A stretch of DNA of 64,000 nucleotides from Paludibacteraceae bacterium (GCA_017557345.1 JAFYZR010000009.1:1-64000); one strand, 5' to 3'; positions 53,168 to 62,105 are shown, counted from the first letter of the stretch. Notes: generated by a model not told the origin, from the sequence alone. A program made the numbers and translations.

Positions 53168-53176
53168 CACCCGCAA

Positions 53177-54469
53177 ATGAACAATAGATGGTCGCAAATA
53201 TGGTCATCACCATCCGTGAGGAATGTAGGCAAACTACTTTCCGCGAATGTGCTTGCGCAAGTTATTGGATTACTCGTCTATCCCATTCTTACACGCCTGT
53301 ATACTCCAGAAGATTTCGGATTACTTAATCTATTCATGAGTATTGGAGGTATATTGGTATTGCTTTCTACGTGCGAACTTCAATCGGCCATTCTTCTCCC
53401 ATCACAAGAAAGAGAAGCGGCAGGAGTGGCTCGCCTTACTTTACGAGTGGTAGGAATATGTCTCCTCGTCATTGCTATTACCATTCCTTTTTCAAGTCCA
53501 ATAGCCCACCTTTTTGATGCGCCTGCTTTAGCTAATTACTACTGGTTGCTGGTGCCATATGTGGGCATTATGGGATGTTGGACTATTTATAATGCGTGGC
53601 TTACCCGCAGGCGAGAATTTGGCCGTATTAGTGCGTATCAGTTAAATCAGAGTATAACAGGAGTACTGACTAAATTGCTTTTTGGTTGGATATGTTGGTT
53701 ACGTAGTGGACTTATTGTGTCATCGGTATTATCACCTTTCATTGCAATTTGCACATCTATTGTTCGTGATAGGGAGGCATTCCGGTCATTATGGCAACCA
53801 TGTGAATGTGGATCACGAGAATTAGCAAATCGTTATCGCCGTTTCCCCTTGTTTAGTATGCCTCGTGCTTTAGTCAATAACTTAAGCGGAAATTTACCAG
53901 CTTTATTGCTGACTCCTTATTTCGGCCTAAACCAATTAGGTTTCTTCGCAATGGCAATAACTTTGGCATTTAGACCCATAACAATGATTACAGCATCTCT
54001 GCACCAAGTGTTATTTGAGCGAGTGGCACAATCTGTTCGTGAAGGACAAAGTGTTTGGCGATGGCTAAGTAAAAGATGGTTACAACTGGTAGCAATAGTT
54101 GTTCCTATTATGTTATTGTTAACCATAGTAATGCCATGGCTTGTGCAGGTGCTCCTCGGTTCTGGTTGGAACGAAACAGCAATACTGATTCGCTATATGA
54201 TGCCTTGGCTTACGTGTGTCTTTTTAATCGCCCCTTTGGCGTTTATTAGCGAAGTTTTCGGTCAACAGAAATTGTTCTTAATCATTGAGATTGTTTATTT
54301 AGGACTTCGTGTAAGCGCAATGGTAATAGGAATATGGATGAATAGTTTTGCTTTGGCAATCATCCTTATTTCTGCATCAGGAGTACTCGTGTTATTACTC
54401 CAACTATGCTTATATATCCATTTTCTTCGGAAATATGAATTAACGTGCTTGGCGCAAGCAGGCAAGTAA
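53177..54469 (+). CDS. Oligosaccharide flippase (Wzx/MATE-like)
   Basis: 430 residues from ATG 53177; the longer frame starts with the TTG inside the -7 box and cannot be used. About 12 hydrophobic segments, with the Wzx-like opening NVGKLLSANVLAQVIGLLVYPILTRLYTPEDFGLLNLFMSI. Transports lipid-linked glycans across the inner membrane. It converges with the AsnB-like gene, overlapping 30 nt at the ends. Confidence 0.9.
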   Translation: MNNRWSQIWSSPSVRNVGKLLSANVLAQVIGLLVYPILTRLYTPEDFGLLNLFMSIGGILVLLSTCELQSAILLPSQEREAAGVARLTLRVVGICLLVIAITIPFSSPIAHLFDAPALANYYWLLVPYVGIMGCWTIYNAWLTRRREFGRISAYQLNQSITGVLTKLLFGWICWLRSGLIVSSVLSPFIAICTSIVRDREAFRSLWQPCECGSRELANRYRRFPLFSMPRALVNNLSGNLPALLLTPYFGLNQLGFFAMAITLAFRPITMITASLHQVLFERVAQSVREGQSVWRWLSKRWLQLVAIVVPIMLLLTIVMPWLVQVLLGSGWNETAILIRYMMPWLTCVFLIAPLAFISEVFGQQKLFLIIEIVYLGLRVSAMVIGIWMNSFALAIILISASGVLVLLLQLCLYIHFLRKYELTCLAQAGK

Positions 54470-56017
54470 AGACATAACCTGCATCCTCTCATTGGCATTT
54501 CCCTTGCTTAGTTGCTGTGCAATTTGCTGTACTTCCGGATAATTATTCAGCAACTCCAAGTTTGTTTGAATATATTTTTCCGCCCAAGTTCTGAGAGTCT
54601 CATTTTGCATGAACCAATCATCTTCAGGATTCATGGAGTGACCAATTGTCTCTTTTTGAGAAGAAAGGAGATTTAGTCGTTTAAGTATATATTCTGCTGC
54701 ACGTTTGGGCAAATCTTGCAAAGGAAGCATATGATTTGAAATGCTAACCATATATGGACGATGGCCAATCGTGTAAACTCCGTTATGTTTCCATTTCGCA
54801 ATGTCCGGATATTTGGTAAGTATCCATTGGTCGTAGAGCCGATGATTCCATCGTTGTTCTAGTGGTGCCGCGTAGGCAGCTTTCAGTACATCTACATCGC
54901 AGAAAGGGGAATAACTTTCTCCAAATTGTTGATGGATTAATGGAGAACCAAGGTTCGCACAGTTGAAGGCTCTAACATATAAATAAAAAATCTCTCGATT
55001 AGAGTAAAGCTGTTCGAAATCGGAAGGCAAAGCACGACGTAATGTTTTCAAATGCATTATGGGGAGCAACGCTCCGTCACCGATATGATAAGTTTGATTT
55101 GACTTATGTCGTGTATAGGCTGTTCCAACAATGATATCACCCGCCATGCCCGTAAGGAAAATCCCCGCCTGCTGTTTTGCTATCTCTGGCAGACCATAAA
55201 GAGTTTCGGCAGCACCACTATATTGGACGAGACCGCTTGTTATACGGCTTGCCTCATCTAATAGCAGCAGACATTCTCCGCTATCTAAAGGCGTAAAATG
55301 GTTAATGTAATTCCAATAAGCGGATAATTCTTTAGGAGTTGTGTCGTCGTAATAATTTGATTGAGAATATGTAATGGTGTGTATAGGAGTTTTGGCAATT
55401 TCATGCGCTACGCAATTAACCATCCTACTATCGAGTCCTGCACTCAAAGGAATGAAATGGGTGTATCCGTACTCTTCATTCTTAAGTATGACCCTTTCAA
55501 TAGCATGGCGGAAAGCAGTGTCAATGCGCTCGATATTTTCTTCTATAGAAAGAGAGTTCGGTGTGTTGTCAAAGCGATGGTAAATATGTTTCTCAACTTT
55601 TCCTTTTTTAGCACATACATATTCTCCCGCCTGTAAACGATGAATAGCTTTGAAAACAGTCTCTCCGACAGGGGAATATCCATAAATGAGCATTTGCCAG
55701 AGATAATTTTCATTATCGGCTTTAGCACCTATCGCTTGCGCTAAATCAAAGAGATTAGTGTCCCATACCAGTCCTTCTGCAGACTGCGTATAAAAAACCA
55801 TTTTACTCCCTATATGGTCATTGAAAAGGAGAGTGATGCCGTTAATGGTGTCGATTAAAAGTCCAAAGAAGGAACCTCTCCAATTGCTCCAAAAAACAGT
55901 TTCGCCAGTTAAGTAACGACGTATGGCTTCTTCTGGGGCATCCGCTTCAAGTAATACACCGAAGGTTTTTAGGCAGCACCCATCCGCTTCATAATTATAG
56001 GTTTTGAATTTCTGCAT
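54440..56017 (-). CDS. Asparagine synthase-related protein
   Basis: 525 residues. A degenerate glutamine amidotransferase-like N-terminal half (WRGSFFGLLIDTINGITLLFNDHIGSKMVFY) lacks the catalytic Cys 2, followed by the PP-loop FIPLSAGLDSRM (~200) of the synthetase domain. Without glutaminase it would use another nitrogen donor or act as an amide-forming ligase. It overlaps the glycosyltransferase by 23 nt, as a last gene of the ssb operon. Confidence 0.82.
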   Translation of the reverse strand: MQKFKTYNYEADGCCLKTFGVLLEADAPEEAIRRYLTGETVFWSNWRGSFFGLLIDTINGITLLFNDHIGSKMVFYTQSAEGLVWDTNLFDLAQAIGAKADNENYLWQMLIYGYSPVGETVFKAIHRLQAGEYVCAKKGKVEKHIYHRFDNTPNSLSIEENIERIDTAFRHAIERVILKNEEYGYTHFIPLSAGLDSRMVNCVAHEIAKTPIHTITYSQSNYYDDTTPKELSAYWNYINHFTPLDSGECLLLLDEASRITSGLVQYSGAAETLYGLPEIAKQQAGIFLTGMAGDIIVGTAYTRHKSNQTYHIGDGALLPIMHLKTLRRALPSDFEQLYSNREIFYLYVRAFNCANLGSPLIHQQFGESYSPFCDVDVLKAAYAAPLEQRWNHRLYDQWILTKYPDIAKWKHNGVYTIGHRPYMVSISNHMLPLQDLPKRAAEYILKRLNLLSSQKETIGHSMNPEDDWFMQNETLRTWAEKYIQTNLELLNNYPEVQQIAQQLSKGNANERMQVMSLLACLRQAR

Positions 56018-57029
56018 ATATTCCTTTCAGTGTTTTTCCTATCATTTCTGGAGAGAAACGTGCTTTTACGCCATTGCTTTTTGATTTTTTAACTTTGCCC
56101 CATAGTATGGTTTCTATAAATTCAGCAAAACGACCAGGTTTGTTTTGAACAATCTCTTGCGGTACGATGAGATCTGCAATCTCCTCTGCAATACCCACAG
56201 GCGTTGATAAAACAGGAAGACCTGTTACAGCGGCTTCTGCTAATATAATGCCATATGTCTCATAACGACTGCTTAGTACTATTGCGTCAGCTTTATACAT
56301 CCATTCTGCAACCTCTTTCGGCTGTAGTTCTGCTGTCCATTTCAATAATCCGTCCGGAATATCTAAACTTTCTGCATAGTCGCGCACTTCTTTATAATCA
56401 ACACCTGTTCCAACTAATACTAATCTCCAATCCTGTCTTTTTTCGCTTAACATCTTTGCGGCTCGAAGAAGACTTTTAACATTCTTTGCCCGCTCGTCGA
56501 AACAACTTACATGCAGGAGTGTCTTTTGTTTTTTGTCTTTTATTCTCGGCTTTTCTTCAAAAAAGAAATCATCTACTACATTGTTGATTCTACCCCAATG
56601 CGCATTTTGAATGCCACAATCTTTCATCGCTTTTTCGAGTCGGTCGCTAACTGTTAGAATAACAGAGGCTTGTGATGCGATGAATTTATATAATTTGTTT
56701 TTGAAAGCAGGCATTGTATTAAATATGCCGCTTTCGGGCAAATAACCACTCCAATGTTCTACAATGATATATGGAATGCTATAATGCTTTTTGAGCCACA
56801 GAGCCAATAAACCTTGTTTTTGAATGACATTCAATTGCACAACATCCGGCAGCCAACCTTCTTTTCTAAATGAGCGCCATTCATGTAGCAATTCTCTCCA
56901 TGTCACAGAACTTATCACTCGTACATCCACACCTTGCGCACGAACCGCCTCCACGTGCTTTTGTACGAAGAGACCGGACATGGCATCCTTATTGGATGGA
57001 TACCAGGGTGTGAGGTAGAGAACTTTCAT
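55995..57029 (-). CDS. Glycosyltransferase family 4
   Basis: 344 residues, GT-B fold. Opening KVLYLTPWYPSNKDAMSGLFVQKHVEAV, donor-binding part FDERAKNVKSLLRAAKML and the E-x7-E motif region SRYETYGIILAEAAVTGLPVLSTPVGI. Sugar and acceptor unknown. Its start overlaps the stop of the FemAB-like gene by one base (TAATG). Confidence 0.9.
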   Translation of the reverse strand: MKVLYLTPWYPSNKDAMSGLFVQKHVEAVRAQGVDVRVISSVTWRELLHEWRSFRKEGWLPDVVQLNVIQKQGLLALWLKKHYSIPYIIVEHWSGYLPESGIFNTMPAFKNKLYKFIASQASVILTVSDRLEKAMKDCGIQNAHWGRINNVVDDFFFEEKPRIKDKKQKTLLHVSCFDERAKNVKSLLRAAKMLSEKRQDWRLVLVGTGVDYKEVRDYAESLDIPDGLLKWTAELQPKEVAEWMYKADAIVLSSRYETYGIILAEAAVTGLPVLSTPVGIAEEIADLIVPQEIVQNKPGRFAEFIETILWGKVKKSKSNGVKARFSPEMIGKTLKGIYAEIQNL

Positions 57030-57988
57030 TAGTGCATGCCTATTTCGCGCAACTTCTGACCAAAGATAGCCAAACGAAATAAAGGTTTATAATATTTCTC
57101 GACGGAGAAATAAGTAAAAGGAGTAGATCCGAATTGTTTGTAATGCTTAGCAACACCTTTGTCCATTGAACCCTCGAAATCAAAGCGCACATGTTTTTCT
57201 CGTGCCAATTTCATCGCCTCGAGAACCAATAACGAACTGGCTCCGGACTCCCGGTAAATCGGGTCAAAAGCAGGGATTAAATAGTATAAGTAATGTTTAT
57301 CCCATACCAAGAAGGCAGCAGCATATGGCACACCATCGGCGTTGCAAATACTTAGAATCTCACATTGTTTCAGACGGCGTGCTTTACGCTCCAAAACCAA
57401 TAAGAACTCACGGCTGTAACTGATTTTGCGTTTACGAGCGGCCATACATCCACAATGGAAACGATAGAAATCTTCTACTTCCATTTTTCGTTCGGCATGT
57501 AGACTTAACGCCTTTTGCAACTGACGTTTTTTGTTCTTGCTGAAAGAATTAATGAGTGAATCCAAATCGCTTAAATCCTCAACACGATAGGTTACTCTTT
57601 CTCGCGTTTTGAACCCTAATCCATGCATGGCATCTACGCATAAACTACCGGGCAAGTACTGCTGGTAATAGTATGCAAGACCCATAGCGTCTAATTGCTC
57701 TTTGATGAGTCGACAAGCTTCTGCCGTTTTCCATCTGTCAGCGGTTGTCTCTGCAGTTACCCAAATTCCGCCAATCTGCGTCTGTTGAGGCATGATGATA
57801 TATTTGAACCATGCGCGTTTACGGAGCAGATACGGCATAGCGCCAATGATATTCCCTTTTTCATCTTCAGCCAACAAAACATCCCATTCTTTTCCTGCGC
57901 ACACGGCATCCATCCACCATGGCATCATGAAAATGGGTATATACTCTTGCTCATCCACCCAAGTGATATATCGTTCTTTATTAGACAT
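57029..57988 (-). CDS. FemAB/GNAT-type acyltransferase
   Basis: 319 residues, no signal peptide. The pattern IMPQQTQIGGIW, FSKNKKRQLQKALS, GVPYAAAFLVWDKHYLYYLIPAFDP, GASSLLVLEAMKLAREKHVRFDFEGSMDKGVAKHYKQFG fits FemAB-like aminoacyl/acyl transferases in surface-glycan loci. It starts 8 nt after ssb. Confidence 0.85.
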   Translation of the reverse strand: MSNKERYITWVDEQEYIPIFMMPWWMDAVCAGKEWDVLLAEDEKGNIIGAMPYLLRKRAWFKYIIMPQQTQIGGIWVTAETTADRWKTAEACRLIKEQLDAMGLAYYYQQYLPGSLCVDAMHGLGFKTRERVTYRVEDLSDLDSLINSFSKNKKRQLQKALSLHAERKMEVEDFYRFHCGCMAARKRKISYSREFLLVLERKARRLKQCEILSICNADGVPYAAAFLVWDKHYLYYLIPAFDPIYRESGASSLLVLEAMKLAREKHVRFDFEGSMDKGVAKHYKQFGSTPFTYFSVEKYYKPLFRLAIFGQKLREIGMH

Positions 57989-57996
57989 GAGCGTTG

Positions 57997-58461
57997 TTAT
58001 CTAAACAGTCCATTAAAAAACCCGTTATCTGCTTCCGGTGTTTGTTGTGCTTCATCATTTGGTCCTTCCGGAGCATCATTGAGTTGCTCAGTTGCGCTCG
58101 TTTCGTCATTTGATTTCCTATATTGCTCCGGTCGATACAAAATTTGAATATTTTCAGCAATCACTTCTGTTTTACGGCGCACTTGTCCGTCTTTCTCCCA
58201 TGCACGTGTTTTTAACTTTCCTTCTACGTACACTTTCATGCTTTTGCGTAAGTTCTGTTGTGCCCATTCTGCTAAATTCCGCCATAGAACAATACTATGC
58301 CATTCTGTTACATCCGGCACTTGTGTGCCGTTTTGCATGGTATAACCGCGCTCGGTTGTTGCTAAATTGAAGTTTGCAATAGCTACGCCTCTGTCCAGGT
58401 AACGTACTTCTGGGTCTGCGCCTACGTTACCAATTAAAATTACTTTGTTGACACTTGACAT
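57997..58461 (-). CDS. ssb: Single-stranded DNA-binding protein
   Basis: 154 residues. OB-fold (NKVILIGNVGADPEVRYLDRGVAIANFNLATTE, EWHSIVLWRNLAEWAQQNLRKSMKVYVEGKLKTR), then an acidic linker. The usual C-terminal DDLPF-like acidic tip is not seen; the end is GFFNGLFR. First gene of the run to the AsnB-like gene. Confidence 0.93.
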   Translation of the reverse strand: MSSVNKVILIGNVGADPEVRYLDRGVAIANFNLATTERGYTMQNGTQVPDVTEWHSIVLWRNLAEWAQQNLRKSMKVYVEGKLKTRAWEKDGQVRRKTEVIAENIQILYRPEQYRKSNDETSATEQLNDAPEGPNDEAQQTPEADNGFFNGLFR

Positions 58462-58496
58462 AATAAATCTAGTTAAGTTAGTTAATTAAACGGGTA

Positions 58497-58527
58497 CAAA
58501 GTTACAATAATTTTCTCAATTATGCAA
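58497..58527 (-). promoter_or_regulatory. Promoter of ssb and the downstream glycan genes
   Basis: Minus strand: TAACTTTG (58497-58504), 20 bp, TTG (58525-58527). Confidence 0.85.
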
Positions 58528-58554
58528 AAAAAACAGACAAAAATGAGTAAAAAT

Positions 58555-58585
58555 TTGCACAATTCAAAAAAAAGCAGTACCTTTG
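58555..58585 (+). promoter_or_regulatory. Promoter of tRNA-Cys
   Basis: TTG (58555-58557), 20 bp, TACCTTTG (58578-58585), then GCACCCGC. Confidence 0.88.
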
Positions 58586-58604
58586 CACCCGCTTTAAAAG
58601 AAAT

Positions 58605-58679
58605 GGCCGGTTGGATGAGCGACTTAGTCAGCGGTCTGCAAAACCGTATAGAGCGGTTTGACTCCGCTACCGGCCTCCA
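58605..58679 (+). tRNA. tRNA-Cys (anticodon GCA)
   Basis: Acceptor GGCCGGT/ACCGGCC, discriminator T, CCA encoded (58677-58679), anticodon loop CTGCAAA, T arm AGCGG/CCGCT around TTTGACT. The T loop departs from TTCRANN. Confidence 0.9.
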
Positions 58680-58685
58680 GAAAGA

Positions 58686-58710
58686 GTCACTCCAACCGAG
58701 TGGCTTTTTT
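58686..58710 (+). terminator. Terminator of tRNA-Cys
   Basis: GTCACTC (58686-58692), five bases, GAGTGGC (58698-58704), six T. Confidence 0.85.
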
Positions 58711-58730
58711 CATTGAAAAAAAGAATTTAG

Positions 58731-60167
58731 ATGGATGAACTGATCAAGGATATAACCTCTCAGGATTACAAATACGGTTTCACGACAAATGTGGAAACGG
58801 ATATTGTGCCAGCCGGGCTGAACGAAGATATTGTTCGTTTGATTTCTCTTAAGAAAGGCGAGCCGGAGTGGTTATTGGATTTCCGTCTAAAAGCATTTCG
58901 TAAGTGGCAGACGATGCAAGTGCCGACTTGGGCACATCTTAACATTCCGGAAATAGATTTTCAGGCTATCTCTTACTATGCAGATCCGACCGTTAAGGCC
59001 AAGAACAAAACGACAGAAGAGATAGATCCTGAAATCATGAAGACCTTTGATAAACTGGGTATTCCATTGGAAGAGAGAGCTGCGTTAGCCGGGAACATGG
59101 CGGTAGATGCGGTTATGGATTCGGTTTCTGTCAAGACTACTTTTCGGGAAACGCTTGCGGAGAAAGGAATTATTTTCTGTTCTATTAGCGAAGCCGTGCG
59201 CGAACATCCTGAATTGGTCAAAAAATACTTAGGCTCTGTTGTTCCGCCAACTGATAATTTCTATGCTGCTTTGAACTCTGCTGTTTTCTCCGATGGCTCA
59301 TTTGTTTATGTGCCCAAAGGCATTCGATGCCCGATGGAGTTAAGCACTTATTTTCGTATAAACGCAGGAAAAACCGGTCAGTTTGAGCGAACTTTATTGA
59401 TTGCAGATGAGGGTGCTTATTTGTCTTATCTGGAAGGATGTACTGCGCCAATGCGTGACGAGAATCAATTGCATGCTGCGATAGTGGAAATAGTGGTACA
59501 TAAAGATGCAGAGGTGAAGTATTCAACCGTACAGAATTGGTATCCGGGAGACAAAAACGGGAAGGGAGGAATATATAATTTCGTTACCAAACGCGGTATT
59601 ACTCATGAAAATGCGCGGCTTAGTTGGACGCAAGTAGAGACAGGAAGCGCGATAACATGGAAATATCCTTCGTGCATTTTGCGCGGCGATAATTCATCTG
59701 CAGAGTTCTATTCCGTGGCGCTCACGAATAATTACCAACAAGCAGATACGGGAACAAAGATGATTCATATCGGCCGTAACACGCGTTCGCGTATTATTTC
59801 CAAAGGAATCTCTGCCGGTCACAGTCAAAATGCTTACCGTGGACTTGTTAAAATGGGCATTCATGCTGAGAATGCACGAAACTACAGCCAATGTGACAGT
59901 TTGCTGTTAGGCGATAAATGCGGAGCGCATACTTTTCCGGATATGATAATTTCTAATCCTACGGCGACGGTGGAACATGAGGCTACAACCAGCAAAATCA
60001 ATGAGGATCAACTCTTTTATTGCCGGCAAAGAGGCATTGGAGTGGAAGATGCTGTAGGTCTTATTGTGAATGGCTATGCCAAGGAGGTAATGGATAAACT
60101 GCCGATGGAATTTGCAGTAGAAGCACAAAAACTGCTTCAAGTTAGTCTTGAAGGAAGTGTTGGATAG
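58731..60167 (+). CDS. sufB: Fe-S cluster assembly protein SufB
   Basis: 478 residues, full length. Scaffold partner of SufC and Suf[95 protein letters not shown]. No other suf genes in the 37 bases before the convergent murI. The stop lies in an 11-nt array. Confidence 0.96.
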   Translation: MDELIKDITSQDYKYGFTTNVETDIVPAGLNEDIVRLISLKKGEPEWLLDFRLKAFRKWQTMQVPTWAHLNIPEIDFQAISYYADPTVKAKNKTTEEIDPEIMKTFDKLGIPLEERAALAGNMAVDAVMDSVSVKTTFRETLAEKGIIFCSISEAVREHPELVKKYLGSVVPPTDNFYAALNSAVFSDGSFVYVPKGIRCPMELSTYFRINAGKTGQFERTLLIADEGAYLSYLEGCTAPMRDENQLHAAIVEIVVHKDAEVKYSTVQNWYPGDKNGKGGIYNFVTKRGITHENARLSWTQVETGSAITWKYPSCILRGDNSSAEFYSVALTNNYQQADTGTKMIHIGRNTRSRIISKGISAGHSQNAYRGLVKMGIHAENARNYSQCDSLLLGDKCGAHTFPDMIISNPTATVEHEATTSKINEDQLFYCRQRGIGVEDAVGLIVNGYAKEVMDKLPMEFAVEAQKLLQVSLEGSVG

Positions 60168-60225
60168 CTATTGCATAGGTATTAATAAGGTAATAACCTC
60201 GATACTATACGGTTATAAGATCGAT
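60160..60225. repeat. 11-nt-period array E over both the sufB and murI ends
   Basis: Six 11-nt units: TTGGATAGCTA, TTGCATAGGTA, TTAATAAGGTA, ATAACCTCGAT, ACTATACGGTT, ATAAGATCGAT. The first contains the sufB TAG (60165-60167); the later ones encode the last murI residues and its TAG (60207-60205). The core is diverged. Confidence 0.75.
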
Positions 60226-61089
60226 GTGTTGCGCATGGATGGGCGCAGAAAGAAATGTAGATGCCGATTGTGAGAAACGGTCGGCATTTTCTGTGGTTAA
60301 ATAAGTGCAGGTGCTGTTCTCGGATAACTGTTTTCGATATTCCGGATGACGAGCCAGATAATCTTTTAGACTTTCAGCCACAAGAGCACCTTGTGCGATG
60401 ATTTGAATAGATCCGGCGACCTGTTCTATTTTTTTAGCCAAGAGTGGATAATGTGTGCATCCCAATACGAGTGTATCTATTTTTGAATCCTTGGATAGGA
60501 TTTCTCGCAAGTATAAATCTACAAAGTAGTCTGCGCCCGGCTTGTCATGTTCACCAGCTTCTATCAACGGAACCCACATTGGGCATGCCTGTTGCGAAAT
60601 AGTAAGATTTGGCGCTATTTTTTGCAATTCTAACACATAGGATTCCGAAGAAACAGTAGCTGGCGTTCCTAAAATGCCTACGTGTCCGGTCTTTGTGATT
60701 CCCGGTACAGCTTCTACTGTTGGGCGAATAACGCCAAGTACATTGACTTTTTCGCGATTCGCATTTAATCTTTCGCTATTAATGATAGGCAGATCATGTT
60801 GCTGAATCGTCCGAAGTGCTTTAGCGGATGCTGTGTTACAGGCCAAAATAATAAGTGCACAATCTTGTTCAATAAGATATTTGACCGCCTCTAACGTGTA
60901 CTGATAGATGACGTCAAACGAGTGCGTGCCATAAGGCGCACGTGCGTTGTCGCCCAAGTATAAATAATCATACTTGGGTAACACACGGCGGATTGACTCA
61001 AGAATAGTCAACCCGCCATATCCGCTATCAAAAATACCTATTTTAATAACTTGTTCGCTGCGTTGCAGCGTAGCTAATCTTAAGTGCAT
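60205..61089 (-). CDS. murI: Glutamate racemase
   Basis: 294 residues from ATG 61089, inside the 3' end of exbD 2. Supplies D-glutamate for peptidoglycan. The core starts at IKIGIFDSGYGGLTIL; a 15-residue N-terminal extension comes from overlapping exbD. Catalytic Cys in ACNTASAKA and GCTHYPLL. The TIGT-like VNVLGVIRPTVEAV is also present. Confidence 0.93.
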   Translation of the reverse strand: MHLRLATLQRSEQVIKIGIFDSGYGGLTILESIRRVLPKYDYLYLGDNARAPYGTHSFDVIYQYTLEAVKYLIEQDCALIILACNTASAKALRTIQQHDLPIINSERLNANREKVNVLGVIRPTVEAVPGITKTGHVGILGTPATVSSESYVLELQKIAPNLTISQQACPMWVPLIEAGEHDKPGADYFVDLYLREILSKDSKIDTLVLGCTHYPLLAKKIEQVAGSIQIIAQGALVAESLKDYLARHPEYRKQLSENSTCTYLTTENADRFSQSASTFLSAPIHAQHIDLITV

Positions 61090-61513
61090 AAGCACGACGA
61101 AGTTCCTGCTTGATATCAGCGATGATACCCATGCGGGTTTCCTTGTCTGCTTTAATAGAAACAGTCATCAAACCTTGCTCTGACTCTTTCATAGAAGAAC
61201 GCTCATTAACGATATACTCGCCAATCTCTTTTACTTCTGCAAAAGCGTCATCGAGTTGGATACGTGTTTCTGCACCATACTGTTTGCGGAACTCTGCCGT
61301 CGGTGTACCAACGTAGATGTAGCGCACAAGTGATTTCTTCTCCAGCTTCGTAAGCTCAGTAGCTTGCGGGTTCTTGAATTGAACCTTATAGCTGACCTCT
61401 TTCATGGATGTAACCGACATGAAGAAGAACAGCAGCATGAAGATAATATCAGGGAGAGACGACGTATTCAGCGCCGGCATCTCACGTTTCTCATTTCTAC
61501 GTATCTTTGCCAT
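61043..61513 (-). CDS. exbD: ExbD-like biopolymer transport protein 2
   Basis: 156 residues from ATG 61513 (MAKIRRNEKREMPALNTSSL). One transmembrane helix with the conserved Asp (LPDIIFMLLFFFMSVTSM). Periplasmic part with LMTVSIKADKETRMGII. The upstream in-frame extension overlaps exbD 1 and is not used. It overlaps murI. Confidence 0.93.
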   Translation of the reverse strand: MAKIRRNEKREMPALNTSSLPDIIFMLLFFFMSVTSMKEVSYKVQFKNPQATELTKLEKKSLVRYIYVGTPTAEFRKQYGAETRIQLDDAFAEVKEIGEYIVNERSSMKESEQGLMTVSIKADKETRMGIIADIKQELRRAYALKISYAATQRTSY

Positions 61514-61514
61514 A

Positions 61515-62093
61515 TCAATTACCGTAATTTTTAGGTTCAGCCTCCGAAATCTTTTGAGGATAGATCTTTTGGATCTGCTTTTGTTGATCCTCATCGAGTT
61601 CGTTGTATGACTTATGGAAATACTTTTGCGCGCATTCTTCACGCAATTCATTATACGCCGCTACAAGTTCGTTCTGAACGTCCAAATATGCTTGATATTG
61701 TGTATCCACATCGTTTTGAACGGAGATCACGTGGTCTTTCGTGTATTTGAGTACACCAAAAGGAGCGCCGAAATCCTCTTCAAACAACTTTGGATAATAG
61801 TCCGCATTCTCTTCGTTCAGTATGAACTTCTTGGCGTTTTCTCGAAGTTGCTTCACATCCATCAACTGGCCTTGCACCATCAATTGGTTAGCGGAGTTAA
61901 TCTTCACTACCAACAGGTTTCGCTTGTTGATATCCTTATCCTCAATCTTTTGGTCTGGAGGAATAGGAGCAGGCAGACGGCGAGCCAGTCCTTGGTTAAC
62001 ATCCATAGAGGTGGTAACCAAGAAGAAAATCAGCAACAGGAACGAGATGTCGGCCATGGAGCTGGCGTTGATCTGTGGGACTTTCTTTGCCAT
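61515..62093 (-). CDS. exbD: ExbD-like biopolymer transport protein 1
   Basis: 192 residues. Transmembrane helix with Asp (SSMADISFLLLIFFLVTTSMDVN), then a longer periplasmic domain with a Bacteroidota-type insert and a charged tail. One base separates its stop from the start of exbD 2. Confidence 0.93.
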   Translation of the reverse strand: MAKKVPQINASSMADISFLLLIFFLVTTSMDVNQGLARRLPAPIPPDQKIEDKDINKRNLLVVKINSANQLMVQGQLMDVKQLRENAKKFILNEENADYYPKLFEEDFGAPFGVLKYTKDHVISVQNDVDTQYQAYLDVQNELVAAYNELREECAQKYFHKSYNELDEDQQKQIQKIYPQKISEAEPKNYGN

Positions 62094-62105
62094 GATAAAT
62101 GTGTT

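Noticed and set aside
53165-53176. Flippase start at TTG 53165
   Set aside because: The codon lies in the -7 promoter box and would be upstream of the transcript.
58522-58716. Short reading frame over the tRNA-Cys
   Set aside because: It crosses promoter, tRNA and terminator; the tRNA fold explains the sequence.
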